Origin: Bacteroidia bacterium
GTDB lineage: Bacteria; Bacteroidota; Bacteroidia; Chitinophagales; Saprospiraceae
NCBI GenBank assembly: GCA_030426765.1
Contig: JAUHXV010000008.1
Location: 1 to 64,000, forward strand
Length of the DNA stretch: 64,000 nt
Direction of reading: 5' to 3'
Shown: in pieces, positions 37,226 to 45,353 of the stretch
Position numbering within the stretch: position 1 is the stretch's first letter
Layout: each line of letters begins with the position of its first letter
Made by a program: the position numbers and the translations under genes
The notes under the pieces: model-generated
What the model was told of the DNA's origin: nothing
Database searches by the model: none
What the model saw: only the letters and a program-made list of their open reading frames with translations

Positions 37226-38158
37226 ATGGCAGCTCAAACAAAACGACACTACAAAGCGAATGGCAAGCTTCTGCTGACAGGCGAGTATCTCGTCCTGAAC
37301 GGTGCGGTCTCGCTTGCCCTACCCTGTAAGCTCGGGCAGTCGATGAATATCAGTGAGCGGCCCGGGAGTGAAATCAACTGGAAAGCCTACGATCGCAAAG
37401 GCAACCTTTGGTTTTCTGCCAAATTTGACCTCATGGCGTTTGAGCCGGTCAAGTCCACCGACAAAGACATCGCCAACAGTATCCAGCAGTTGCTGCGCGG
37501 AGCCTGCCGTCAGAATTCTGAGTTTCTCTCCCAATGGCGCAAATACTCCGTAGAAACCTATCTCGAATTTGACCTCGAATGGGGCTTGGGAAGTAGTTCG
37601 ACCCTGGTGTGGCTCGTCGCCCAATGGGCCGAAGTCAATCCTTATATCCTGCTCTTCGACACTTTTGGCGGATCCGGCTACGATATCGCCTGCGCGGATG
37701 CTGACGGACCGGTTCTCTACCAGCTCCTTGAAGATGAACTCCACATCGATGGCGCGGAATTCAACCCATCCTTCAGAGACAACCTCTACCTCGTTTATCT
37801 CGGCCGCAAACAGAGCAGTAAGGATGCATTAAAAAATTACCACCAGACTAAAGCCACGCTGAATGGATCGGTTGATAAAGTTTCCCGCCTGACCGAAAGT
37901 ATCAACAGCGCTAAATCACTCAAAGAATTTGAAGGACTGGTTCGAGAACACGAATCACTCGTCTCGAAAGTTCTCGGCATGCCCACCGTCCAGAGCAATG
38001 AATTTTCGGACTACTGGGGCACCGTAAAATCATTAGGCGCCTGGGGCGGTGATTTTGTTCTCGCTACTTCCGACCGCACTCCGGAAGAAACACGACAATA
38101 CTTCAACAGCAAAGGAATGGATGTTGTGTTTAAGTATGATGACCTGATATTGAGTTAG
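37226..38158 (+). CDS. GYDIA family GHMP kinase
   Basis: Small-molecule kinase of the galactokinase/homoserine/mevalonate/phosphomevalonate superfamily, Bacteroidota GYDIA subgroup. Visible are ANGKLLLTGEYLVLNGAVSLALP at the N-terminus, the ATP-binding LEWGLGSSSTLVW near residue 120 and the naming motif SGYDIACADADGP near 150. The substrate is not established; the resemblance to mevalonate kinase suggests an isoprenoid-type alcohol, but that is inference. ATG 37226 is used; the frame opens at 37208. Length 310. Confidence 0.88.
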   Translation: MAAQTKRHYKANGKLLLTGEYLVLNGAVSLALPCKLGQSMNISERPGSEINWKAYDRKGNLWFSAKFDLMAFEPVKSTDKDIANSIQQLLRGACRQNSEFLSQWRKYSVETYLEFDLEWGLGSSSTLVWLVAQWAEVNPYILLFDTFGGSGYDIACADADGPVLYQLLEDELHIDGAEFNPSFRDNLYLVYLGRKQSSKDALKNYHQTKATLNGSVDKVSRLTESINSAKSLKEFEGLVREHESLVSKVLGMPTVQSNEFSDYWGTVKSLGAWGGDFVLATSDRTPEETRQYFNSKGMDVVFKYDDLILS

Positions 38159-38227
38159 GGCGTTTCTCCATTTTCCATTTTTACTAGATTCTTTTTAGCT
38201 CCTGCTGGAAGGCAGGTGATTCAAGGC

Positions 38228-38305
38228 TGTCGTGTGGTTGAATCACAGAATGCGCGGAAAGCACGGAGTACGCTGAGATGTTGATGCTTGTATGCATCAA
38301 CATTT
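38228..38305 (+). repeat. Octamer array plus hairpin, element A copy 1
   Basis: Starts TGTCGTGT, then period-8 units AATCACAG, AATGCGCG, GAAAGCAC, GGAGTACG, CTGAGATG and a hairpin TTGATGC TTGTAT GCATCAA. A second copy is at 39068-39145. It opens the GxxExxY cassette. Confidence 0.85.
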
Positions 38306-38379
38306 TGATTTTTATCTATTTGGACTACTCTTTCAGCATACTTAAATTGCGGACGTCAGTATGACTAGCAATTAGCGAG

Positions 38380-38775
38380 CTAGTGGTCGTTTATAAGCAC
38401 AAACCTTTTAAACTTTAACCGCTTACCCCCAAAATTAATCAGAAGAGCAACTTCGAGGTTATACGCTTTGAGACAGTTTAAAGCTTGAGCAATATGAATA
38501 TCATTTAATTCTGTCACAGCCTTCAGTTCCACCAGGATTTTATCTTCCACCACAAAGTCTGCTCTTCTAGTACCAATAGGTGACTTGAGGTTTTTATAGT
38601 AAATCTCCTGTTCAATTTCTCTTTGAAAATTAAGATTAACTATTCTCATTTCATAGGCCAGTGCTCTTTGATAAATCACTTCCTGAAATCCATTCCCAAG
38701 GAAGTAATGAACCTGAAAGGAAGCTCGAAGAATCTTGTCGGTTATTGTGCCATGTATCAATTCTCTCATAGGCAT
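38380..38775 (-). CDS. GxxExxY protein (PD-(D/E)xK-like nuclease fold)
   Basis: A 131-residue protein with the literal family motif GFQEVIY near residue 32, followed by YEMRIVNLNFQREIEQEIYYKN and a nuclease-like core RADFVVEDKILVELKAV (D...ExK) near 75-95. GxxExxY proteins have no proven function; the fold suggests nucleic-acid cleavage or binding. The gene is A+T-rich relative to neighbours and sits between inverted octamer-array/hairpin elements (38228-38305 and 38919-39002). Confidence 0.88.
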   Translation of the reverse strand: MPMRELIHGTITDKILRASFQVHYFLGNGFQEVIYQRALAYEMRIVNLNFQREIEQEIYYKNLKSPIGTRRADFVVEDKILVELKAVTELNDIHIAQALNCLKAYNLEVALLINFGGKRLKFKRFVLINDH

Positions 38776-38918
38776 AATAGTATTCTTAATTACGATAGAA
38801 CTAAATAACTACCTGTATATAGTGTCATCAGAATTGAAAAATGTTACCATGGGAAATAATATAATGGTCATCTGCAAAAAACTATTGGACCTCATCAAAC
38901 GAGTAAAGGACTCAAAAT

Positions 38919-39002
38919 AAAAGGAGCCAAGAGGCTCCTTTCTCAGTGTTTTCCGCGATCTCCGCGCTTTCCGTGATTCAGACATGTAAGCAAGCAGATA
39001 TC
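38919..39002 (-). repeat. Hairpin plus octamer array, element B copy 1
   Basis: Hairpin AAGGAGCC AAGA GGCTCCTT (38921-38940) then, on the minus strand, the octamers AATCACGG, AAAGCGCG, GAGATCGC, GGAAAACA. The 84-bp unit recurs at 39239-39322 with a single difference. Its array is the inverse of element A. Confidence 0.9.
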
Positions 39003-39067
39003 CTAAAACTCTAATGCCCACTGGATGCTGTTTGAAAATATTTCTTCTGTTGTAAGTGATTTGCTTA

Positions 39068-39145
39068 TGTCGTGTAGTTGAATCACAGAATGCACGGAAT
39101 GCGCGGAGTACGCAGAGATGTTGATGCTTGTAAGCACCAACATTT
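39068..39145 (+). repeat. Octamer array plus hairpin, element A copy 2
   Basis: Same layout as 38228-38305 with about ten substitutions; the hairpin is TTGATGC TTGTAA GCACCAA. With 39239-39322 it brackets only 93 bp of A+T-rich sequence and no gene. Confidence 0.85.
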
Positions 39146-39238
39146 AGTTGATTTCTTCTATATTTTATTCTCATAATTAACGCTTAGATTAAAAATGACA
39201 AAGTGCTCCATTCTTACATCTCACAGAATCACAAAACA

Positions 39239-39322
39239 AAAAGGAGCCAAGAGGCTCCTTTCTCAGTGTTTTCCGCGATCTCCGCGCTTTCCGTGATTCA
39301 GACATGCAAGCAAGCAGATATC
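39239..39322 (-). repeat. Hairpin plus octamer array, element B copy 2
   Basis: Eighty-four bp, 83 identical to 38919-39002. It ends 6 bp before the stop codon of the aminotransferase class IV gene. Its AAGGAGCC/GGCTCCTT hairpin could serve as that gene's terminator, though without a strong T-run. Confidence 0.9.
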
Positions 39323-39328
39323 ACAAGT

Positions 39329-40015
39329 TCACCCTTCTATCCCACTCATTTCATACGCCTCCCCATCCCAATCATTCAACGCATTAAAGACTTTGAATGC
39401 ATCAAATCTTTTGAGATCATGGATGTGAATAGGTCGGGGGATCAGGATGCCTTCTGACACAAGTCGCTTCCAGGTGGTACCGGCAAGACATGGAAACGAA
39501 GGTGTATACCATTGGTCACCGGATCGAAATGCTATATTGCCTTTGGTGGTATCTGCTATCCAGCCTTGTCTCACCATGAGCACATCATCAGCCTCCCCTC
39601 GCTGCGAAAAGAGCTCCTGAAGAAAGCGCCGGTTGGCATACTTATACCGGTAGTCATATTCAGTCGATACTTCGACCAACTTCAGCTTTCGAAATATCGT
39701 ATTTCCGTCAGGGATAAATTCTACAGATACAGTATAAATGCTGTAGATCACCCTGCACCGCCAGACACCTTCTTCCGGCACCGCCATGGCAGAAAATAAA
39801 GCCTGAAGATCGATCAGGTCTTTAGGCTCCGAAATATCCTCATGGAAATATCGAAGCGTGCTATCTATACGCTTCTGATGCCATTCCAGGTTGAGCGGAA
39901 TACCATCTGCTATACAAAGTGTTTCGAGGAATTGTGTTTCGGATTGCACGATTTTATTTTTTACCAAAGAAATGAAAGTAAAGGTCGTTTCAAATGGGAA
40001 TATATACTTTATCAA
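39329..40015 (-). CDS. Aminotransferase class IV (aminodeoxychorismate lyase-like)
   Basis: PLP enzyme of fold type IV, about 228 residues. Features: SETQFLETLCIADGIPLNLEWHQKRID near the N-terminus, the KYANRRFLQEL segment with the PLP lysine near 133, ADDVLMVRQGWIADTTKGNIAF near 152 and LAGTTWKRLV. Its place directly after pabB supports 4-amino-4-deoxychorismate lyase (PabC) for p-aminobenzoate/folate synthesis. The ATG at 40015 overlaps pabB by 26 bp; a GTG at 39949 (before QSETQF) would fit the family start better, so the start is uncertain. Confidence 0.8.
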   Translation of the reverse strand: MIKYIFPFETTFTFISLVKNKIVQSETQFLETLCIADGIPLNLEWHQKRIDSTLRYFHEDISEPKDLIDLQALFSAMAVPEEGVWRCRVIYSIYTVSVEFIPDGNTIFRKLKLVEVSTEYDYRYKYANRRFLQELFSQRGEADDVLMVRQGWIADTTKGNIAFRSGDQWYTPSFPCLAGTTWKRLVSEGILIPRPIHIHDLKRFDAFKVFNALNDWDGEAYEMSGIEG

Positions 40016-40952
40016 TCATCTCCCGATATTCCATTTCGGGCTGGCTTCGGTAGGTAAGGCCTCCACCACTCCGGTACCAAAATCCATCAGCGCGCTGTTC
40101 GATCATCCGTATCATCACCGCGCTGTCAAGATGCCCGGAATCATACACGCCAAATACACCGGTAAAATAATTCCTTGGCTCCGGCTCAATCTCATGAATG
40201 AGTTCGACCGTACGTTTCTTCGGAGCGCCGGTCACTGAACCAGCCGGCAACAAAGCATGCATCATCCGCCCCGGATGTTTGATATACTCTGAAGTTAATT
40301 TTCCTGAAATTTCCGAACTGCATTGTAAAAGCGATTTATCCGAAGTCTTTATCTCGGTGAGATATCGATAGCGATCGACACGCACATGATCCGCCACAAT
40401 ACTCAGATCATTGCGCAGCAAATCCACCACCGTGGCATGTTCTTCCTGCTCCTTGACGTCACTCAGGAGACGCTGTGCTGCATCCGGTACAGATGCATCA
40501 ATCGTGCCTTTCATGGGAAAGGTGCGAATGACTCCATCCGCTACGGACACAAACTGCTCAGGTGAAAAAACAACAAACTGTCCGTCAACCAAGAGTTTAT
40601 AGGGGGCGCGAACTGATTGATATACTTTTTTGAGAGAAGACAGATTTCTCAAACCGGTAGCATAACAAAGGTTCAGCAAATAACTATCCCCCGCATGAAT
40701 CGCTTCCAGTGCTGTATTAAACCCAAGTTGGTATTTGTCGAAAGAAATCACTGCCTTATTAATCTCGAAATGCTCAGTAGGATCCTTAGACTTTTTATTG
40801 GACCCAATTTCAAAACTGATGGTATCTTGATCTGCTACTTCATCCAGAGGCAGGATGATGGGTGAGCGAAGGTCGAAATCAAGGATAAATAAAAATGGTG
40901 TCCCTGCGGCGGCCAGGTGATCCATTTTTTCGACCCAGTCCGGCCAGGTCAT
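39990..40952 (-). CDS. pabB: Aminodeoxychorismate synthase component I
   Basis: Chorismate-binding enzyme converting chorismate plus ammonia to 4-amino-4-deoxychorismate. Motifs: VFSPEQFVSV near 142, RTFPMKGTID near 157, DLLRNDLSIVADHV near 186, HALLPAGSVTGAPKKRTVELIHEIEP near 245 and NYFTGVFGVYD. The 320-residue size is the short Bacteroidota form with a reduced N-terminal domain. Its start overlaps the gldH stop by 4 bp. No pabA glutaminase in the window. Confidence 0.9.
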   Translation of the reverse strand: MTWPDWVEKMDHLAAAGTPFLFILDFDLRSPIILPLDEVADQDTISFEIGSNKKSKDPTEHFEINKAVISFDKYQLGFNTALEAIHAGDSYLLNLCYATGLRNLSSLKKVYQSVRAPYKLLVDGQFVVFSPEQFVSVADGVIRTFPMKGTIDASVPDAAQRLLSDVKEQEEHATVVDLLRNDLSIVADHVRVDRYRYLTEIKTSDKSLLQCSSEISGKLTSEYIKHPGRMMHALLPAGSVTGAPKKRTVELIHEIEPEPRNYFTGVFGVYDSGHLDSAVMIRMIEQRADGFWYRSGGGLTYRSQPEMEYREMIDKVYIPI

Positions 40953-41434
40953 TTCGAGGTGGTTGGTTGATCAGAAGCTTCAAGACAAACCACTGCAAAT
41001 CGATGGATTCCGACCACCGTATCAACACGCATGTACGGCGCTACAGACCAGGTGTATGTCCCCACCTCAGGAAATGTAAAGCGTTCCTGTAGCGGCAAGG
41101 TGATATCACACGTTTGACCCATGCAATCACCTGCCCAATCACCAGTACGCTGCAATAATTCAATCGAAGTGATCGACTCTACTTCTTTGCCCGATGGAAA
41201 AACCGTGTTGGTTTTGATATATAAATTCTGGTAGGGAAAAGCAGCATCATGCGACAGGGTAATTTCCATGGCGTAGACTTTACTGGTGTCTTTTGCTTCC
41301 AGGGCAAACGTCTTCTGATCTCCGGAGATCCAGTAGTTTTGCTCCATCTCCCATTCAGCTGAATTCAGGACATTTCCCTTTTGGCAACCCACACACATCA
41401 GCACACATGCCATGGCAACAACCAGCAAACGCAT
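40949..41434 (-). CDS. gldH: Gliding motility lipoprotein GldH
   Basis: Envelope lipoprotein required for gliding in Bacteroidota. Signal peptide MRLLVVAMACVLMCVGC with lipid-attachment C17. Family signature: AAFPYQNLYIKTNTVFPSG, LLQRTGDWAGDCMGQTCDITLPLQ and FPEVGTYTWSVAPYMRVD. Length 161 normal. Its ATG overlaps the last base of dnaJ, placing a gliding gene inside a chaperone-folate operon; this neighbour set is probably one transcript. Confidence 0.85.
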   Translation of the reverse strand: MRLLVVAMACVLMCVGCQKGNVLNSAEWEMEQNYWISGDQKTFALEAKDTSKVYAMEITLSHDAAFPYQNLYIKTNTVFPSGKEVESITSIELLQRTGDWAGDCMGQTCDITLPLQERFTFPEVGTYTWSVAPYMRVDTVVGIHRFAVVCLEASDQPTTSK

Positions 41435-42576
41435 CAGGTAAAGTAGTCTTTCATTTTATCAAAAAAGCCCTTTTCCGATTTGCTGGGCGAAGGTTTGAAA
41501 TTTGGGGAAGCCTGAAAGGTCTCCATCATTTTCTTTTCCTCATCGGTCAGCTTCTTGGGCGTCCACAGGTTGACATAGATCAACTGGTCTCCTTTTCCAT
41601 ATGCCTGCACGGATGGCAGTCCTTTTCCATTCAGACGGAAAATTTTTCCACTCTGCGTACCGGCTGGAATTTTGATTTTCACCTGACCGGAAAGCGTCGG
41701 GATATCTACCGAGCAACCTAAAGCTGCATCGGGGAACCCTAGATACAGTTCATAAATCAGGTTATTGCCATCGCGCTTCAACTCTGCATGTTTCTTCACT
41801 TCAATGGCGATGTGCAGATCGCCGGATGGTCCGCCTTTGATACCTGCATTTCCTCGTCCTCGCATGGTGAGTTGCATACCATCTTCCACACCTGCCGGGA
41901 TATCGATGTCGATCATTTCCTCATCGATGACACGTCCTTCGCCCCTGCATTTAGAACATGCTTCCACGACGATCGAACCGGTGCCCTGACAATTTGGGCA
42001 CTGAGCCGTAGTCTGCATCTGGCCGAGGAATGTACTTCTGATCTGGCGCACCACACCGGATCCGCCGCAGGTCTGGCAATTTTTTACCTGTCCATCTTTA
42101 GCGCCACTTCCGTTACATGTTTTGCACGACTTTCGCTTCTTGACTTTGATCGTCTTTTTGACCCCGGCTTCCACTTCCTCGAGTGAGAGGCTCAGCTTGA
42201 TACGCAGATTTGATCCTTTCTGCCCCTGTGCTCTACGGCCACCTCGTCCTCCGCCAAAAAAGGACTCAAACGGGCTGTCGCCAAAGACATCTCCAAACTG
42301 GCTGAAGATATCTTCCATATTCATGCCTTGTCCTCCGTGGAATCCTTGTCCGGAAACGCCATCGTGCCCAAATCGATCATATCGCGCGCGCTTATCCGCG
42401 TCACTCAACACCTCGTATGCTTCCGCCGCTTCTTTAAATTTTTCCTCAGAAGCCTTGTCATCCGGATTGCGATCCGGGTGATACTTCATCGCTATCTTCC
42501 GATAGGATTTTTTGATCGTAGCATCATCGGCGTCCTTCGGGACTTCGAGTATATCGTAAAAATCGCGTTTGCTCAT
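41434..42576 (-). CDS. dnaJ: Chaperone DnaJ
   Basis: Hsp40 co-chaperone of DnaK. J domain with HPD in MKYHPDRNPDD near residue 33, a Gly/Phe-rich region (70-125), four zinc-binding CxxCxGxG repeats (CKTCNGSG, CQTCGGSG, CPNCQGTG, CSKCRGEG) and the C-terminal substrate domains. Length 380. Eight bp after grpE on the same strand; the two form a heat-shock unit, with dnaK elsewhere. Confidence 0.96.
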   Translation of the reverse strand: MSKRDFYDILEVPKDADDATIKKSYRKIAMKYHPDRNPDDKASEEKFKEAAEAYEVLSDADKRARYDRFGHDGVSGQGFHGGQGMNMEDIFSQFGDVFGDSPFESFFGGGRGGRRAQGQKGSNLRIKLSLSLEEVEAGVKKTIKVKKRKSCKTCNGSGAKDGQVKNCQTCGGSGVVRQIRSTFLGQMQTTAQCPNCQGTGSIVVEACSKCRGEGRVIDEEMIDIDIPAGVEDGMQLTMRGRGNAGIKGGPSGDLHIAIEVKKHAELKRDGNNLIYELYLGFPDAALGCSVDIPTLSGQVKIKIPAGTQSGKIFRLNGKGLPSVQAYGKGDQLIYVNLWTPKKLTDEEKKMMETFQASPNFKPSPSKSEKGFFDKMKDYFT

Positions 42577-42584
42577 GGAATTTA

Positions 42585-43172
42585 TTATTTCCCAACCACC
42601 ACTTTGGCGTGACGAATGATTTTGTCGTTTAAGGTATATCCGGTTTCGATGGTATCCACCACCAGGCCTTTCTGGTCTTCATCGACCGGGATTTCGGTCA
42701 CCGCTTCGTGCCATTCGGGATCAAATTTTTCTCCGGTGCTGACCATGGGCGACAGACCCAATTGCTGAAGGGTTGCGTTGAGTCGATTATACACGAGCAT
42801 GACACCTTCGCTGAACTGTTCTTCTGTACTCGGATCATCCGCACTCATCTTTGCGCGTTGGAAATCATCCAGTACGGGGAGCAGGCGCAACATCACATCT
42901 TTGGAGGCTGAATTGACCAACTCGAGACGCTCCCGCATGGTGCGTTTCTTGTAATTTTCAAATTCCGCAAGCAATCTAAGTTGCTTGTCTTTCAGATCCT
43001 GAACAGAAGCGCGCAGTTCGTCAGTCTCATCCGGAGCCTGCCCTTCAGATACGGGTGGCTCTTCCTGCTGTGAATCGCTTTCCTTGTCAAAATTGAAAAA
43101 CTTCTCTTCAGCACCCGGATCTTCTACCGGGATTCCATTTGCTTTATCCTTGTTTTTATTTTCCTTACTCAT
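42585..43172 (-). CDS. grpE: Nucleotide exchange factor GrpE
   Basis: Exchange factor for DnaK. An acidic, disordered N-terminus of about 50 residues precedes a long coiled coil (ELRASVQDLKDKQLRLLAEFENYKKRTMRERLEL) and the beta domain ending DEDQKGLVVDTIETGYTLNDKIIRHAKVVV, the GrpE signature. Length 195. First gene of grpE-dnaJ-gldH-pabB-pabC. A sigma-54-like promoter and a palindrome lie upstream. Confidence 0.95.
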   Translation of the reverse strand: MSKENKNKDKANGIPVEDPGAEEKFFNFDKESDSQQEEPPVSEGQAPDETDELRASVQDLKDKQLRLLAEFENYKKRTMRERLELVNSASKDVMLRLLPVLDDFQRAKMSADDPSTEEQFSEGVMLVYNRLNATLQQLGLSPMVSTGEKFDPEWHEAVTEIPVDEDQKGLVVDTIETGYTLNDKIIRHAKVVVGK

Positions 43173-43229
43173 TGTGCAATAATATATCAGGACTGTTGAG
43201 GTAACAGTTATTCAAATCAGAAATTGGAG

Positions 43230-43245
43230 TGCAAAAGTACTGCCA
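43230..43245 (-). promoter_or_regulatory. Sigma-54-like promoter before grpE
   Basis: On the minus strand TGGCAGTACTTTTGCA has GG and GC separated by exactly 10 bp, matching the -24/-12 pattern TGGCAC-N5-TTGCA. Start would fall about 45-50 bp before the grpE ATG. An adjacent perfect palindrome GGCACAATTGTGCC (43249-43262) and CTGTCAAAATGGCA may bind a regulator. Confidence 0.5.
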
Positions 43246-43347
43246 TCCGGCACAATTGTGCCATTTTGACAGAAAAACCGCTGTTACAGGCTATTACGAC
43301 AGGAAAACAGCGCGATGTAGTACCTGAGATGTCATGAAAAACGGCGA

Positions 43348-43875
43348 TTACAAGGCACGCTCAGTAAGCAGACGCGTGATCTCCTTAAAAGAGGGATCGA
43401 CGGCCAAAATGATGCCTTCCGGATCGATCAGAAATTTGGTCGGTATCTGCTTCACATTATACGCTGTAGTAATCGGTGAATCAAAGGATGACGACTCCAT
43501 GAGATGGTAAGGCCAGTGCAGCCCATCCCGCTCAATGGCCTGTTGCCAGCGCGAGGCGCTATTCTCCAGCCCGATGCTGACGATGTCAAAGCCATCTGCC
43601 CCTTTGAATTGCTGATCGTGGTACTGATCATACAGCGCTACCAGTTCGGGATTGGATTTCCGACAGGGCCCACACCAGCTGCCCCAGAAATCCAGCAGCA
43701 CATATCTGCCTTTGAGCCCGGAGAGCGTAAAGGGTGATCCATCGGGAAGCTGACCTTCGATCTCAATCAGTTTTGCCCCGGTTATATTCTTTGGTTTCAG
43801 GTAGAGATTTTTGCCAAATCGAAAAATAACGAAAGCCACAATCGTCACACCCAAAAATATCAACAAGTTCTTCAT
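43348..43875 (-). CDS. Membrane-anchored TlpA-like thioredoxin
   Basis: A 175-residue protein from ATG 43875: one N-terminal membrane helix (NLLIFLGVTIVAFVIF) and a thioredoxin-fold domain with the active site CGPC in LLDFWGSWCGPCRKSNPEL. The WCGPC motif and PTKFLIDPEG loop point to a periplasmic disulfide reductase of the TlpA/ResA group. The frame continues to 43944, which would place extra residues in front of the helix. About 170 bp separate it from grpE. Confidence 0.88.
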   Translation of the reverse strand: MKNLLIFLGVTIVAFVIFRFGKNLYLKPKNITGAKLIEIEGQLPDGSPFTLSGLKGRYVLLDFWGSWCGPCRKSNPELVALYDQYHDQQFKGADGFDIVSIGLENSASRWQQAIERDGLHWPYHLMESSSFDSPITTAYNVKQIPTKFLIDPEGIILAVDPSFKEITRLLTERAL

Positions 43876-44050
43876 GCGAAAGGGTAACAACCGGAAACTA
43901 AAATTGTTACGACAAGACACAACACAGGAATCAAACCAGACCATAACTCCATCCGGTTGAATCCTAAGGGTTCTACTACATACATCATTAGGTGTGAATG
44001 CCCGAAGGCTTTACCTTTGTCCTTTCTTTCTACCATCAATGATGAATACT

Positions 44051-44932
44051 ATGGATATGCTGACTGTCGACCCAAAAGAAACTTTACAAAAAGACCTGCA
44101 CCAGTTTTTGCTGGGTTCTGTGGCGCCCAGGCCGATTGCCTTTGTGAGCACGATCGATAAAGACGGAAACCGCAATCTCGCGCCGTATAGTTTCTTCAAC
44201 GCCTTCAGCTCTAATCCGCCGATCGTTGTTTTCTCGAGCAACCGAAGGGCTTCGGACAATACGACCAAAGACACCTTGCATAATATCCGGGAAACTGGCG
44301 AATGTGTGATCAATGCGGTCAACTACAGTATCGTAAGACAAATGGCAGTCGCGTCTGTTGATTTCCCGAAGGAAGTCAGTGAGTTTGACAAAACGGGATT
44401 GACGCCTATTCCTTCTGACCTGGTCAAACCTTTTCGCGTTGCGGAGTCACCTTCCCAGATGGAATGCAGAGTCAAAGAAGTACAAACCCTGGGCGATGGT
44501 GGCGGCGCCGGACATCTGATTATCTGTGAAGTGGTGCGGATGCACATTGCAAAGAACGTTCTGACCGATAGAAACCGAATCGATCCTCATAAAATAGACC
44601 TGATGGGGCGACTTGGAAGAGCCTATTATGTGCGCTGTCACGGCGATGCCATTCATACTATCGTGCAGAACTACAAACCAGTAGCGCTGGGGTATGATCA
44701 ACTTCCATCCTTTATTCAATCCAGCCCGATATTAACCGGAAATGATCTGGGCAAACTTGCAGGGCAGGTAGAATTGCCTACCGAAACAGAATTGCAGGAG
44801 GCTAAATCCATTCCCGGGGTGGCGGAGGCTTTAGCAAAACAGAATTCACTAGCTTCTTTACATTATCTGGCCAAGTCCTATCTGGATCAGGATGATGTAA
44901 GAAAGGGGTTTAGTATTCTGATGTTGGGATAA
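44051..44932 (+). CDS. Flavin reductase-like FMN-binding split-barrel protein
   Basis: About 293 residues of the flavin reductase domain family: FLLGSVAPRPIAFVSTIDKDGNRNLAPYSFFNAFSSNPPIVVFS is the FMN-binding core, followed by HNIRETGECVINAV. Such proteins reduce FMN for partner oxygenases or act as flavin-dependent reductases; partner unknown. A C-terminal extension of about 90 residues (after GRAYYVRC) is typical of the longer Bacteroidota form. Several closely spaced ATGs exist (44039, 44042, 44051, 44057); 44051 is a compromise. Confidence 0.82.
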   Translation: MDMLTVDPKETLQKDLHQFLLGSVAPRPIAFVSTIDKDGNRNLAPYSFFNAFSSNPPIVVFSSNRRASDNTTKDTLHNIRETGECVINAVNYSIVRQMAVASVDFPKEVSEFDKTGLTPIPSDLVKPFRVAESPSQMECRVKEVQTLGDGGGAGHLIICEVVRMHIAKNVLTDRNRIDPHKIDLMGRLGRAYYVRCHGDAIHTIVQNYKPVALGYDQLPSFIQSSPILTGNDLGKLAGQVELPTETELQEAKSIPGVAEALAKQNSLASLHYLAKSYLDQDDVRKGFSILMLG

Positions 44933-44987
44933 AACGGAAAACAACTGTGCGAATAAAGTTATTCAGCTGACAGGATTTGAAAAAGGT

Positions 44988-45353
44988 CTACTCCTCTTCG
45001 TCAGAGCGGTTTAAAAACACAAAGCCACCTTCTGTATCGGCTAACACAAGACAACAATACTGCCCGGGTGTGGCGTTGATGCGTCGTTTCACTTCTTCTA
45101 CCTGTTCCATCTTCACCAGCCCTTTGATGTAAAACTCCTCGAGGGTGGAGACATTGACAGACCAATCGCCGGATACATTTTCCCGATCCACCACAGGAAT
45201 GCCAACCGTCACTTCCTGCCGATGGAAAACAAAAACAGGATAGCGGGAAATGCCTTCGTTGAGGACACCTTCAAAAGCCTCGTGCATCATCTGTCGATAC
45301 TGATGAATGCCTGCGGTAAAGTGTTCGAGATATTTTCCTTGTTTTTTCTTCAT
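44988..45353 (-). CDS. Conserved hypothetical protein coupled to rlmD
   Basis: A 121-residue soluble protein with no recognised family. Visible: a helical N-terminus (YLEHFTAGIHQYRQMMHEAF), a strand pair (YPVFVFHRQEVTVGIPVVD) and an acidic end (NRSDEEE). The ATG at 45353 overlaps the rlmD stop in an ATGA arrangement (45350-45353), so it is translated with rlmD. Confidence 0.6.
   Translation of the reverse strand: MKKKQGKYLEHFTAGIHQYRQMMHEAFEGVLNEGISRYPVFVFHRQEVTVGIPVVDRENVSGDWSVNVSTLEEFYIKGLVKMEQVEEVKRRINATPGQYCCLVLADTEGGFVFLNRSDEEE

Noticed and set aside
38735-38920. A 61-codon plus-strand frame overlapping the GxxExxY start
   Set aside because: Low-complexity, overlaps a well-supported gene on the other strand and has no recognisable features.
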